Source of the DNA: Chytridium lagenaria
Lineage: Eukaryota > Chytridiomycota > Chytridiomycetes > Chytridiales > Chytridiaceae
Assembly: GCA_025449115.1 (NCBI GenBank)
Contig: JAHLKC010000052.1
Span: forward strand, 124,001 to 188,000
Length of the DNA stretch: 64,000 bases
Reading direction: 5' to 3'
In this document: one piece after another, positions 24,691-36,203 of the stretch
Layout: each line of letters begins with the position of its first letter
Position numbering within the stretch: the first letter of the stretch is position 1
The notes under the pieces: generated by a model
Told to the model about the DNA's origin: nothing
What the model saw: only the letters and a program-made list of their open reading frames with translations
Database searches by the model: none
Made by a program: the position numbers and the translations under genes

Positions 24691-25935
24691 ACGCAACCTC
24701 AAACCTTCCAAAAATTCCAACAAATACGCGCAAAACGTCATCAACACCGAACCCACCCTACGCATCCAACCCCCCGCACCCCAACAACATCTTCTAGTAT
24801 CCAATAAATGCATTCACGAAAAAACACAAGAACAAGATTAAACCACGAAACACACCATCAACGCATCCTCCAACCTTCCAAAAACACCAACAAATACGCG
24901 AAAAACGTCATCAACACCGAACCCACCCTACGCATCCAACCCCCCACACCCCACCAACATCTTCGGACATCCAACAAACACATTCACGAAATAACACAAG
25001 AACAAGATTAAACCACGAAAAAAACATCATCACCGCATCCTCCAACATTCCAGAAACACCAACAAATACGCGAAAAACGTCATCAACATTCCACCGAATC
25101 CACCCTACGCATCCAACCACCCACACCCCACCAACATCTTCGAATATCCAACAAACATTCACGAAAAAATACAAGAACAAGATTAAACCACGAAAACAGC
25201 ATCACCGCAACCTCCAACATTCCAAAAACACACAACAAATACGCGAAAAACGTCATCAACCTTCCACCGAATCCACCCCGCGCTTCCAACCACCCACACC
25301 CCACCAACATCTTCGAATATCCAACAAACATTCACGAAAAAATACAAGAACAAGATTAAATAACGAAAAAAACAGCATCACCGCATCCTCCAACATTCCA
25401 AAAACACACAGCAAATACGCGAAAAAACGTCATCAACCCCACAATCCACTCCACGCCTCCAACCCCCATACCCCAACAACATCTTCAGATATCCAATAAA
25501 CACGTTCACGAAATAACACAAGAACAAGATTAAACACGGAAAAACAGCATCAACGCATCCTCCAACGTTCAGAAACACCAACAAATACGTGGAAAACGTC
25601 ATGAAACTTCCACCGAATCCACCCTACGCATCAACCACCCACACCCCAACAACGTATTCAGATATCCAACAAATACAATCCGATAAATACAATGACAAGA
25701 TTAAACCACGAAAAAACAGCATCACCGCATCTCCAACCTTCCAAAAACACACAACAAATACGCGAAAAACGTCATCAACCTTCCACCGAATCACCCCGCG
25801 CTTCCAACCACCCACACCCCACAACATCTTCGAATATCCAACATACATTCACGAAAACAAGAATAAGATTAAACCACGAAAAAACATCATCACCGCAACC
25901 TCCAACCTTCCAAAAAACCAAAAAAAAAACGTTCC
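24690..25935. repeat. Satellite array, ~165-177-bp unit, about eight copies
   Basis: The block CCTTCCAAAAACACCAACAA, followed by ATACGCGAAAAACGTCATCAAC, recurs at about 24698, 24862, 25037, 25211, 25388, 25556, 25731 and (degraded) 25898. Each unit also has a CCCACACCCCA motif, an ATCCAACAAACA motif and ACAAGATTAAACCACGAAAA. Copies are similar but not identical, with small indels. A-, C-rich on the plus strand and almost G-free. Confidence 0.9.
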
Positions 25936-26600
25936 TCAACACCACTCTTCAGATATTCAGCAAATAAATTCAATATAAAGCATATGCCCAGCACAAAAAA
26001 AAACTCAACCACGGAAATAAAATATTCCTGCACCAGCTACACCCTCTTCAGATATCCAACAAATATATTCAATATAAAGCATATGCCCAGCACAAAAAAA
26101 AACAACCACGAAAATAAAATATTCCTGCACCAGCTACACCCTCTTCAGATATCCAACAAAAATTCAATATAAAGCATATGCCCAGCACAAAAAAAAAAAA
26201 AACTCAACCACGAAAATAAAATATTCCTGCACCATCTACACACCTCCCCAACAACACTCTTCAGATCCAACAAATAAATTCAATAAAAACATATACTCAA
26301 CATCAAATAAAACAATAAAAAAATCAACCACGATAATAAAATAATGTTCCTCCACATCCATCTACTATCCTTCCCTCCAACAACTCTTCAGATATCCAAC
26401 AAAAAAAATTCAATAAAACATGCCCAGCACAAAAAAATACTCAACCACGAAAATAAAATAGTCCGGCACCAGCTACACCCCTCCCCAACACCACTCTTCA
26501 ACCATCCAACAAATAAATTTAATAAAAACACGCCAAAGAAAAAATCACAACCACGAAAATAAATAATATTCCTCCACACCCAGCTACGACCCCTCCACAT
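25935..26600. repeat. Second, shorter satellite array (~95-125-bp unit)
   Basis: Six copies of CTCTTCAGATATCCAACAAA, then TTCAATATAAAGCATATGCC, then CAGCACAAAAAAA..CTCAACCACGAAAATAAAATA, at about 25946, 26042, 26140, 26256, 26383 and 26494. It shares ATCCAACAAA and ACCACGAAAA with the longer unit, so it probably derives from it by internal deletion. Confidence 0.8.
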
Positions 26601-26700
26601 TCCACCAACTCAGCCAAAAGAATCCCCCAAAAAGAACAATTTTAAAAAATCAAAAAAAGAAAAAAAAACAAAAAAAAAAAAACAACCACCAACCACCATA

Positions 26701-27265
26701 TCACCCTTGAAAATAATTAAAATACGCAATACACGGATCCCGATACCCTCCCTCCGTATTAGGGACAACATGAATGCTCAAATTAGTGTGCGGCTCGCTA
26801 CCAATGATGGATGCGAACCCAGGTCTAATCACGTATGGCCTGTACCCACGTCGACGCGCCCAGCCTGAAAGGTAGACGTCGTCGTGTCTACAAAAGATGG
26901 ATGCGGGGGGTGAGGGGGGCAGGCAAAAAAAAAAAAAAAAGGTTAGATTGGGTTGCGTGAATGGAAGAATGTAAAGAGGTTGGGGGGTAGGAGAGGTTGA
27001 GAAAAAGAGAAGACGAGAAGGTTTGCGAAACATCCAACAAAACGTTTTGTGTATAAAGAGAATGAAGAAGCAATCCAAGCAATCATCGGAAAGCAAATGG
27101 AAAAAAGAAAGAAGAAGAAGCAGTTGACTTAAGCATCGACAAGGATAGGTCAAAAAAAAATAAAGCAACAAAGCAATCATCGACAAGGATATGGAAAAAA
27201 AAAACAAAAAAAAAAAAGAAGAAGCTTAAAAAGCAAGCATCGAAAAAAGGTTGAAAAAAAAAAAG

Positions 27266-27297
<32 letters not shown>

Positions 27298-29016
27298 AAC
27301 TAAAAAAAAAAAACACACACAACCGCATAAAAAAAAAACTCTTACAATTTACATCCATCCGGCACCCCCTCATACGTAAACACCTCCTCATCAAAATACC
27401 CAACCCGATACGCCATACTCGCAAACGCATTCCCCCATCCATCACAAAAATCCTCAGTATTAAAATACTCTGAATGCCCTTCATACCACATCTCACAGAT
27501 AAAGCACGGAATGGCATCAGAGTGAAGCTCAATGGCGCCTACAAGGACTTTGACAATATTGGGGTGATAGGACATGTCGTCGTCAACTGCAAAAAAAAAA
27601 AAAAAAACGGGTGAATATCAACGTTTTTGGGGGAAAAAAAAAAGGGGTGAATATCAACGTTTTTGAAAATTTTGATAGTGGTTTTGATAAAGAGGATGGA
27701 TGGAGGGGTGATGAGGTGGATGTGTACCTGTGATGACGATGGTTTCGGGATCTTTTTCGACAAGGAGAGACCCGAGAAGTTTAGTGCTATAAAACAACAC
27801 CAAAGAAAATTAATTTTTGGGTTTCCCGCGTTATGGGGTGAACAAAAAAAGAAACGCGATAATAAATCGCTATAAAACAACACCAAGGAAATCTAAGTTT
27901 TGGGTTTCCCGCGTTATGGGGTGAACAAAAAAAAAACGCGATAATAAATCGCTATAAAACCAAAGAAATCTAAGTTTTTGGGTTTCCCGCGCCATGGGGG
28001 TGAACAAAAAAAAAAAAACGCGATATAAATCGCTATAAAACAACACCAAGGAAAGTTTTCGGTTTCCCGCGCCATGGCGGTGAACCCCAAAAAAACCACG
28101 CGAAATCAACCTACCTTGGACCATAATCCTTTGGATGGGTGACAATCAACCACCCCTCATATTTTTCAACCAACGCATCGATAACAGTGGTATCCGCGGC
28201 GCCCGACTGAATCCGTTCAATCTTTTCAGGAATGTGGAGGTACATGGCATCGGGTCTTCGAGTTTGGTTGTAGATGGAGTCGATGGTGTTTCGGATTCTT
28301 GCGGATCTGTGACCAAATGTGGAGAGGGAGACGACGACTCGGGGACGGAGGTAGCCAAAGGATTGGGGGGGGTGAGAGAGGGTGTTTGGGGGGGTTGAGA
28401 GAGGGTGGTGTTTGATGGGGGTGGGTGGTGGGGTTGCGTGGTGTTTAGGGTGGTGTTTGATTGGGATGGGTGGGGTTGAGAGAGGGTGGTGTTTGATGGG
28501 GGGATGGGTGGTGGGTTGAGAGAGGGTGGTGTTTAGTGGTGTTTGATTGGGATGGGTGGGGTTGAGAGAGGGTGGTGTTTGATGGGGGGGATGGGTGGTG
28601 GGGTTGAGAGAGGGTGGTGTTTGATGGGGGGGATGGGTGGGGTTGAGAGAGGGTGGTGTTTGATGGGGGTTGAGAGAGGGTAGTGTTTGATAGAGGGAAG
28701 AGTGATGGGATTGAGAGAGGGTAGTGTTTGACGAGGGATGGAAAGCAGGTTGTTGTTGTTGTTGGTCATTGAGCAAAGGTGCCCACAAGTTGGATTGAAT
28801 GTAAAAGATGTGTAGAGACACAAGCACCGCGACAGCCAGGAGGATGGTGAGTTTTGGAATGGCCGTGATGGAGGAGAATGCTGAAGACAGGAAAGAGGGT
28901 GGATGCGGTGGTGATGGTTGTGGTGGGAGTTGTTGTGATGGGGATGATGGTGACATGAGTTGTGATGGAGCAGGGAAAGGTGATGATGGTGATGATGAAG
29001 GCTTTCGGACCCTCAT
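26701..29016 (-). CDS. GT-A-fold glycosyltransferase, type II membrane protein (462 aa)
   Basis: Four exons (28115-29016, 27728-27786, 27346-27586, 26701-26887) total 1389 nt, in frame throughout. The cytosolic tail is S/P-rich. A TM segment (LTILLAVAVLVSLHIFYI, about residue 55-72) is followed by a repetitive stem of Thr/His/Pro/Ser. Then RVVVSLSTFGHRSARIRNTI and SIYNQTRRPDAMYLHIP form the donor-binding beta strands. VITVDDDMSYHPNIV gives the DXD-like metal site, split by an intron. HDDVYLSGWARRRGYRPYVI supplies a second conserved acidic motif. This layout fits GT2-like lumenal glycosyltransferases of protists and fungi. Donor and acceptor are unknown. The stem is encoded by a minisatellite and intron 1 holds another. 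Confidence 0.75.
27787..28112 (-). repeat. Intronic minisatellite, ~80-bp unit, four copies
   Basis: CTATAAAACAACACCAAGGAA, then a GGGTTTCCCGCG motif and GGGTGAAC followed by A-runs and ACGCGATAATAAATCG, repeats about four times (starts near 27787, 27868, 27950, 28032). On the coding (minus) strand each unit contains TTTTATAG, the same acceptor that begins exon 2. Confidence 0.85.
28355..28740 (-). repeat. Coding minisatellite in the glycosyltransferase stem
   Basis: On the plus strand, variants of GTTGAGAGAGGGTGGTGTTTGATGGGGG(GGATGGGTGGG) repeat about a dozen times with unit lengths of about 25-45 bp. The reading frame stays open through the array, encoding variants of SLNP, HHPLSTPP and TLSQP depending on the local phase. 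Confidence 0.85.
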
Positions 29017-29741
29017 TATTTATTTTGTAAATTGTTGGAATAAAATTATTTTTGTTCATTGAAATACCAAGCATCACCCGCTCTCATCCAAAATCATAAC
29101 CTTGTTAGGTATTCCCTTGAAAACATATAATAATATTCCGTTTTTTTTTTTTAACCCAACACAAAATAATACTTGTGGAAAACAACAACAAAAATAATGG
29201 TTTATAAAAGTGTAATAAAAAGAAAAATAAATGAAAACAAAGGGATAACCCCACATTCCTACCCATTATTTCATAAACGCGGTGGTGGAGGGGGTGAAAT
29301 GAAAACAAGAATCCATCAACCATCCATGCAACAGAACATGATAACAAAACTAAAAAAAGTATGTAAAGAAGAAGTATGAATGAAGAAGAAGAAAACAAAA
29401 CATGATAATGACGATTGATAACGATGATGGTATTGTAGGGGTAAGATTTTTAAAAAAAAGCATATTCCCATTCCCACCGCACCCATCACAACAAAAAAAA
29501 AAACCCATCAAACATAACAAAAAGAAAAAGAATTTTAGACAGAAAAAAAACAAAAAAGAAATAAAGATAAACCCACATCCCCCCTATATTTTTCACAATT
29601 CCACAACCATCCCTTAAAAAAAACCAGACACGAAACCCAGTATAAAACCAACACAAAAAAACCCCCCACCTCCCAAATCCAACCATCTTTTCAAACCCAA
29701 CCTTCTTTATAATGTCACATCTTTTCCCCCTTTTTAACAAC
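29017..29741. other. Intergenic, purine/pyrimidine-tract rich, no gene
   Basis: A-rich stretch with many short homopolymers between the glycosyltransferase start and the 3' end of the USP-like gene. No gene seen. Confidence 0.4.
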
Positions 29742-31810
29742 TCAATGCTTCTTCTCCTGCAACCTATACAAAGCCAACAACACCCCTTTACTAGCAACCC
29801 TCGCCCCCAAATCCGCCTCCGCCACAACCTCATCCTCACACTTGAACCACTTAAACCCCCCAAACTCCTCGTATAAGCCAAAAACCGTCCCTCCGTCTGC
29901 GTCACAAACCCATGCAACTTATAAAAAGTACTCCGCTCCTTTCCCCCATGCTCAATCACTTTAGCCGCCTTTCGATCCAACGCAAACCCAAGATCAAGAT
30001 CCATCGGCATCTCCACTGCAGTTCGATGATACACACCGGATAACGTCAACGGACGCTTGAAACTAAGAACAAGAAGTTCGGGGAGCCGCGTGAACCGAAC
30101 CGTGGGGGTGGCCGCGGTGGGTTTAGAGATGGACCCGGACCGAGGCCGAGAGAGAGGCGTGGGAGCTCTCGTCACGTCTTTGAAAAAATCGAGTTCCTCA
30201 CAAGCCCGTTGGAGGCGTTTGGGGTGGGTCCACCGAAAAAAAAGGTGGGTTGTGGTTGCAAACCCAGCGTTTTGTTGATGAGCGCAATCACATTGACTGT
30301 ATCGTTTCAGTGTAATCGTGAAGAGGGAGGGTGACCATGTGTGGGGAATCACCCAGGCATAGGTTCCCTGTTGATCCTTTATCCTTTTCAGCAGCGGCGG
30401 CGCAACCGTCATTGTTGTTGACGAGAGAGGACGCGCTGAATTCTGATGAGGAGGGGGTGGTTCGGAGGTGTCTTGGATGAGACTAGAGGCGGAAAAGGTG
30501 AAGCTGTCTTTACGGGTGGGGCCAATGGAGGAGGTGGAGGCGGAGATGGGTTTTGGGGTGGGGGGGATATCCATTTTGCGTTCTGACACGAAACGGCGAC
30601 CGATGCGAGATGGGCCGAGAACATAGTCTAGAAGCGAGCGGCTCAGTTTTTCATAGTCTGCGATGGATTCAATGAGGTCCTACACCCATTATAAGTGATT
30701 TTAAAAAAGAAGTTTTCAGTCAGTGTTGGTAAGAGGTAAAGAAATAGATGGCTCCGCTTGGGGAAAAAGAAAAAGAAAAAGAAAAAGACTAGTTCTATAT
30801 ACATACATCTTCGGGGGAATCAGAGGAAGACGGGAGACTTGATAACTCTCTCCACCAATCCATGTCCACTTTATCCGCTTCGGCCACTTTGGTGGCATTG
30901 CAATGAACGTATTTCACAGTTGTCACAAATCGACGTGTACTCTCGCTCGATGATGAGAAGGGTAGCTCTTCAGTCATTTCTGTTTACAGTATAAATAATA
31001 AAGGGTGATTAATGATAATGAATGAGCATGTCCATGGAGATGAATACGAGTTTTGTATGAAAAGTCCTTTAAACTCTTTCCCGTGCACTCGCTCTTGCTG
31101 TTTAAATCCATTCAACACTATTTAATCTCCTCTCTACCTATTGCTCGCTACGCTCGCTCTTAACTACCTATTGCTCGCTACGCTCGCTCTTACTACATAT
31201 TGCTCGCTGCGCTCGCTCTTACTACTCTCGCTCTTTACTACATATTGCTCGCTGCGCTCGCTCTGGCTGCGCTCGCTCTTACTACATATTGCTCGCTGCG
31301 CTCGCTCTCGCTACGCACGCTTTTCCTACATATTGCTCGCTGCGCTCGCTCTGGCTGCGCTCGCTCTTCTTACATATTGCTCGCTACGCTCGCTCTAAAC
31401 TAACCTGGCACGGCCAAAAACACCTGAAAGGTTGAATTCAACGCCGACTGCACCCTCGACTTTCTCAGATTGGGCAAACCACTCAAATAATCATTTGCGG
31501 CAAAGGAGATGGAGGGTTCATCGCCATCTTCTTGAGGAGGATGAACAATGATGAGGGAGCAATGGGACGGGATGAGGAGGTGAGGGATGTTGTGGAGGAG
31601 AGGAGGGAGGAGGTGGAGATGGAAGAGGTTGCGACGGATGTGAGGGAAGAGGCGGAGAAGTGGAGTCGGTGAAGGTTTGGGAAGAGGAGATGGTGGACAT
31701 TGAGGTGGGGGGTGGGGATAGTGGTTGGTGGTGGTAGTAGTGGTGGTGGTGGTAGGTAGTGTTTTTTTTTTGTTGTTTAGAGGATGAGAGATGGGATGAG
31801 GATCATTCAA
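29742..31810 (-). CDS. USP-family deubiquitinase-like protein, catalytic residues not evident
   Basis: Starts at MNDPHPISHPLNN with a Thr/Pro-rich N-terminus. The block YLSGLPNLRKSRVQSALNSTFQVF aligns with the USP Cys box (GL.NLGnTCy.NS.lQ.l), but there is no Cys and the loop is three residues longer. A minisatellite-containing intron (about 30978-31403) and a second intron (about 30680-30795) follow. The later part has LPELLVLSFKRP, VEMPMDLDLG, YKLHGF and EGRFLAYTR where USPs have GHYvAY, so the His is replaced by Arg. Then in a shifted frame come FGGFKWFKCEDEVV and the C-terminal KGVLLALYRLQEKKH with stop at 29742. The family cleaves ubiquitin; this member is predicted inactive or scaffold-like unless indels have altered these sites. 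A C.C pair (SQCDCAH) may belong to a zinc finger. Confidence 0.6.
31135..31400. repeat. GCTCGC minisatellite inside an intron
   Basis: Roughly eight copies of a ~25-30-bp unit, TACATATTGCTCGCTGCGCTCGCTCT with variants, lie within the first intron of the USP-like gene. The unit is partly palindromic (GAGCGCAGCGAGC and its complement). On the coding strand it carries GTAAGA-like strings resembling splice donors. Confidence 0.9.
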
Positions 31811-32883
31811 TCAATCAATGGTGGTTGGTTTTGTGGTGTTTGGGTTTGTTGGTGAGTATAGAGAAGTAGTATTTAGTAGTGGACGTCACTCTATAATATA
31901 ATAATTAAATAATTATTTACTTTTAATAATAATAATAATAAATAATTTATTTTTGTTGTGGGTTGTCTCACTTGCAAGCAGGCAAGCAAGCGTCAGACCC
32001 TCCTCTATATATATAATATAATAACAAGTAAAAAAATTTAATAATAATTTCTAATAAAATTTATTTATTAATTAATTATTCATTCATTCATTCATTCACC
32101 ATCATCATCATCATCATCATCGTCATCGTCATCAATTGCAAGATGCATAGGTCTACATACATTTACATACATTTATTAGGTATAAGTGTCAACAGTAGTT
32201 GATTTTTAAAGTAGATCAATAGGATCATGAATGAATGAATGAATAATTATCACCACCTTTTACTTTTACAATAGATGATGTGTGTAGGAGAGAGAGAGTG
32301 TGAGTAAGAGAGAGTGTGTGTGTGTGAGTGTGTGTGAGTGTGGTAGTGTGTGTATGTGATTGAATACATACATTATCACATCCATTTCATACTGCTAGTG
32401 GTGTATATATATAAATACTTTCATGTGTTTACTTATTACTACTTTACACGCGCTTTTCATTATTAATAATTCACATTCATTATAAATAATAAGTATTATA
32501 TATTTTCAATTCCAGCTTTGTATCACCTTTCTATTATCATTAATTATTTATTTATTTAATATTAATAATTAAATAACAAAATGGGAAAAGCCCAACCTTC
32601 AAAACAAACATTCAGTTCCATATATTATATTGACTATTAGTATTTATACTCAATCCATCACACACACACACACTCTCTCTCTCTCACACTAAAACAACCT
32701 CTGCCATCACCCAAAACATACCCCGTCATTCATTCATTTCATTTCATCCAGTCATCCATCCATCCATCCAGTCAACCTCTCTTTCGTCTATTCATTCCAT
32801 CAACCTCCTCACCCTTCCCCCCCACCACCATCCATCCACACAACCGATAAAAGGGGCTCTTCCCCAAGAGCAAACGAATAGAA
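31811..32883. other. Divergent intergenic region with microsatellites
   Basis: Separates the start codons of the USP-like gene and GT14 copy 2. Contains (CATT)n at 32080-32095, (ATC)n at 32100-32130, GA/GT tracts at 32288-32352, (CA)n(CT)n at 32659-32687 and AT-rich DNA. No gene seen. It probably holds both promoters. Confidence 0.45.
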
Positions 32884-35800
32884 ATGACCCCACTCAACTC
32901 CCACTGGTCCTCTCCACCAACCCCCATCTCCACCCCTCCTCAAAACCGCAACCCCGCTCCACTCTCCCCCGCCACCATCCTCGACGTCCCAGATTCCACC
33001 ATTGACAAGAAATTCCGTCGTCGTCCTTGGCTCTCACTCTTGAAATGTTGGGGAAAGAATGTCCGTGTGAGAACGGTCGTTGTCACCGTCGTGCTGGTCG
33101 CCGTTTACGTGGTCTTGTCGAGAGCGTTGGAGAGAGGCGTGGCTGTGAGACATGAGTATGTATCCCTTTTTCCTGTTTTCTCTTTCTTTTTCTTTTAAAG
33201 AGGGATGCGAATAGAGTACTGTGGATTGTGTTCCAAGATAGATATCAACATTGACGTGAGCTTAAAGATCAGATATTGTAAATTCATGGTTATTCTATCG
33301 ATTGGCAGAGATCATGCACATATTTATTCACACATTCATATTTTCTGTATACATTTCTAACCTCATCCTTCATCTCCCTTACTTGAATCTACACAAAACC
33401 AGCGGCCAACAACCGCCACCACCACCACCATCACCACCATTCCTCCTCCCTCCTCCCCTCTCCCCCCAACCTCGACCCCCACCACCTCTCCTACGTCAAC
33501 CTCAGCGGCGCTGGTCTCTACTCTCTCCGCAAAAAAACCTCCTCCCCCTCCGGCTACGACCCTGTCTACCTCGACTCCCCACCCATCCTCAGCGCCTCTG
33601 CCCAAACCGTCATGACCACCATTGCTGCACTCGGTTCCCAACGTTATTTCACTGCAACGGGATTCGAGTTCTGCACTGCACTCAATAACGCTACGTTTGA
33701 TAGTCTTGCCGTCATTAGTGAATGGGGGGATGTGACTATTGCGAAACGAAACCCGAATATGCAAGAGTTTACAGAGTTTATTGATCGACATGCGAGGAGG
33801 ATCATGTTGATGTTGTATGGTCGAAATCAATTCTTGGAAGCTCAGGTATTTATTTGCTCACAATCACCATCATATATTTTTTTTTTGCATTATTTATTTA
33901 TTTTTCTATTTTTTTTTTATTTTTTACGAGTATCCCGTCTTTTTCTACTGTATCTCGCGTAAACACTTTTATTTCACTTTATGTCTTTGTTTCACTTACC
34001 ATTTTCATCCCACCTCAACTTTTATCTTTTAACACGTTCCCACCATCAACCCCGTCCATTTTACCCCTTTACATTAACACGTTGCCAATTCACAGGAACT
34101 CTCCCGCTTTGCCTGCTACGCCGCCGCAGACGGCGCCAACTCTGTCGCCAACCTCAGTGACACCCGCATCCTCCACCTCGTCCACCCCGACCACTACATC
34201 TCCCCCATCATCCCCCTCATCAAACCCTCCCCTCCCGGATCCCAGGCCCCCGTCGTCACTACAAACTCGCCTACCTCATCATGTCCCACGGCGACGACAC
34301 TGTCCTCAAAAACATCCGCACCCTCCTCGACTCTCTCGACGACGGATCCGCCATCTTCCTCATCCATCTCGACCCCGACGCCGACACGCTCCATCAATCC
34401 CTCCTCACCTACATACAGGAGCGCGAAAAGACCCTCAAAAACACACCTGGAAACATTTTTCTCTCGAGTTTTCGGTATTCTGGATTGTATGGACATGCGG
34501 GACAGGTGTGGATGCAGTTGAGCGGGTATTTTGAGTTGATGGATTTGGCGGATTGGGAGAGTGTCATTAATTTGTCGGCTTTTGATGTGCCGTTGAGGAA
34601 GAGTAGAGAGATTGCGAGGGTTTTGGCGAGGCCGGAGAATAAAGGGAATGAATTTATTGCGCATTGGGGGATTATCGTGAGTTTTTTTTTTTTTTTCTAT
34701 TGTTTTCTTTTCTTGACGTACTTTTTTGTATCGCCCTTTTTCTGCCCCTTTTTTTTCTTGTAACAATCATCGTCAACCACAACCCTCCTCTTTTGAATGT
34801 GAACCATCAGTTTCCAATTTGCAATCATTCAACCTCCCCATCACGTTTCCATCCCTCCTCTTTTTAAGACAAACCATCACGTTTACATTTTACAATCATT
34901 CAACCTCCCCATCACGTTTCCATTCCCTCCTCCTCTTTTTAATACAAACCATCACGTTCCACTTTACAATCATTCAACCTCCCCATCACGTTTCCATCCC
35001 CCCTCCTCCTCTTTTTAATACAAACCATCACGTTCCACTTTACAATCATTCAACCCCCTCCCCTCAACCCCCTCCATCCCGTTCCCATGATGCACTCATC
35101 CAACCATCCCCAAACTAACCCCTCTCTTTCAGAGGAAATGGCTGTCCGTTTCGTCCGTCCCCACCTCCTCCGCACGGACCCCTCTCCACCCGAATTCATC
35201 ACCTTCCATCCCCCAGAGGCAGGACTCATGTACCCGCCCTTTTACAGTTGGAGGGTGTGTCGACAGCATCAGTGGATGATTTTGACGAGACGGTTTGTTG
35301 CGCATTTGAGGGGGAGCGCGGAGGCGATCACGGCTTTGGCGTTTGTGGAACATACTTGGGTGCCGGATGAGAATTATTTTTGTTATGGTGGGTGGTGTTT
35401 TTTTTTGGTTTTGGAGGAGGGGTTATGGGTGTGGGTTTTTTTTTTTTCTTTTTTGGTTTGTTTGTTTCCTTTTGTTTAGAATTGGGGGCGGGTTTTTCTT
35501 TCTTTCCTTTTCTTTAGATTGTGGTTCTTTTTTTTTCTTTTTTTTTCTTTTTTCGTTTCTTCGAACCCTCTTTTTTTGGAGAGGATGAGTTGATACTTTC
35601 AATTTGCTGTTTTTTGTTTGTTTTTTTTTTTTTTGGTTGAGATGAATTACACCAACGCGCTGTTCGCTGTTCGCTGTTTTTTTTTTTTTTTTTTTTTGCT
35701 TTCTGATTGAGTTGATGATACACACCACTTTTTTTGTTTTGTTCTGACTATCATTTTTATTATATTATTTTTTTTGTCTATTCATCCAACCCGGTTTTCT

Positions 35801-36203
35801 TTTTTCTTTTTCATGTCATCACTATAGATATCCCAACTAACTCTTTTTTCAATCAGTCGCCCTCAACACCCCCCAATTCACATCCAAAGTGATCAGCGAC
35901 AACAAACGCTACGTCACCTTCCAAAAATGCACGCCCGCCACCTCGAATACGACCAACGCAACGAACTCGAAGTCCCCGGTCTCTACGACGACCCCGGTTT
36001 CGACCCCCACACCCTCAACGACACGGACAAGAAGATCTCCCAAGAACGAGACAACCCGCGGTACTTTTTTTGCACGGAAGATTGATGTTCGAACGTTGGG
36101 TGGAGCGGAATTGGTGAGATGGATTCAGGAGACGCATGTGGAGAGGTTTGTGGCGAGGGTTGGAGGGTTTTATGGGGTTTTGGGGGGAAGGGTGGACGAA
36201 TGA
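32884..36203 (+). CDS. GT14-like (core-2/I-branching, xylosyltransferase-type) glycosyltransferase, copy 2
   Basis: Exons about 32884-33155, 33403-33845, 34096-34676, 35133-35387 and 35857-36203, matching copy 1 in position. Type II topology with TM segment VVVTVVLVAVYVVLSRAL (residues about 65-82). Conserved blocks: YFTATGFEFCTALNNATFDS, YKLAYLIMSHGDDTV, LLDSLDDGSAIFLIHLDPDA, GQVWMQLSGYFELMDL, SVINLSAFDVPLRKSREI, FIAHWG, CRQHQWMILTRRFVAHL, FVEHTWVPDE and DNPRY-F..ARKIDVR. It likely acts in the Golgi, transferring GlcNAc or xylose to a surface glycan. Comparison with copy 1 pinpoints one-base changes: a missing C in C5 at 34247-34251 (restoring APRRHYKLAY versus APRRNYKLAF), a shift at the A5 run near 35925, and an extra T in T7 at 36065-36071. 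The true C-terminus may extend beyond 36203 in a neighbouring frame. Confidence 0.82.
34790..35085 (+). repeat. Intronic pyrimidine-rich minisatellite, ~65-73-bp unit
   Basis: Four to five copies of TACAATCATTCAACCTCCCC, then ATCACGTTTCCATCCCTCCTCTTTTT and A(A/T)ACAAACCATCACGTTC, fill the intron before exon 4 of GT14 copy 2. C/T-rich on the coding strand. Confidence 0.88.

Noticed and set aside
24690..26600. CRISPR-like regular repeats
   Set aside because: Units are contiguous diverged tandem copies without unique spacers, in a spliceosomal eukaryote genome.
31135..31400. GCTCGC palindromic repeats as viral-type inverted terminal repeats or an origin
   Set aside because: They are a simple direct minisatellite inside an intron with no terminal position or associated replication gene.
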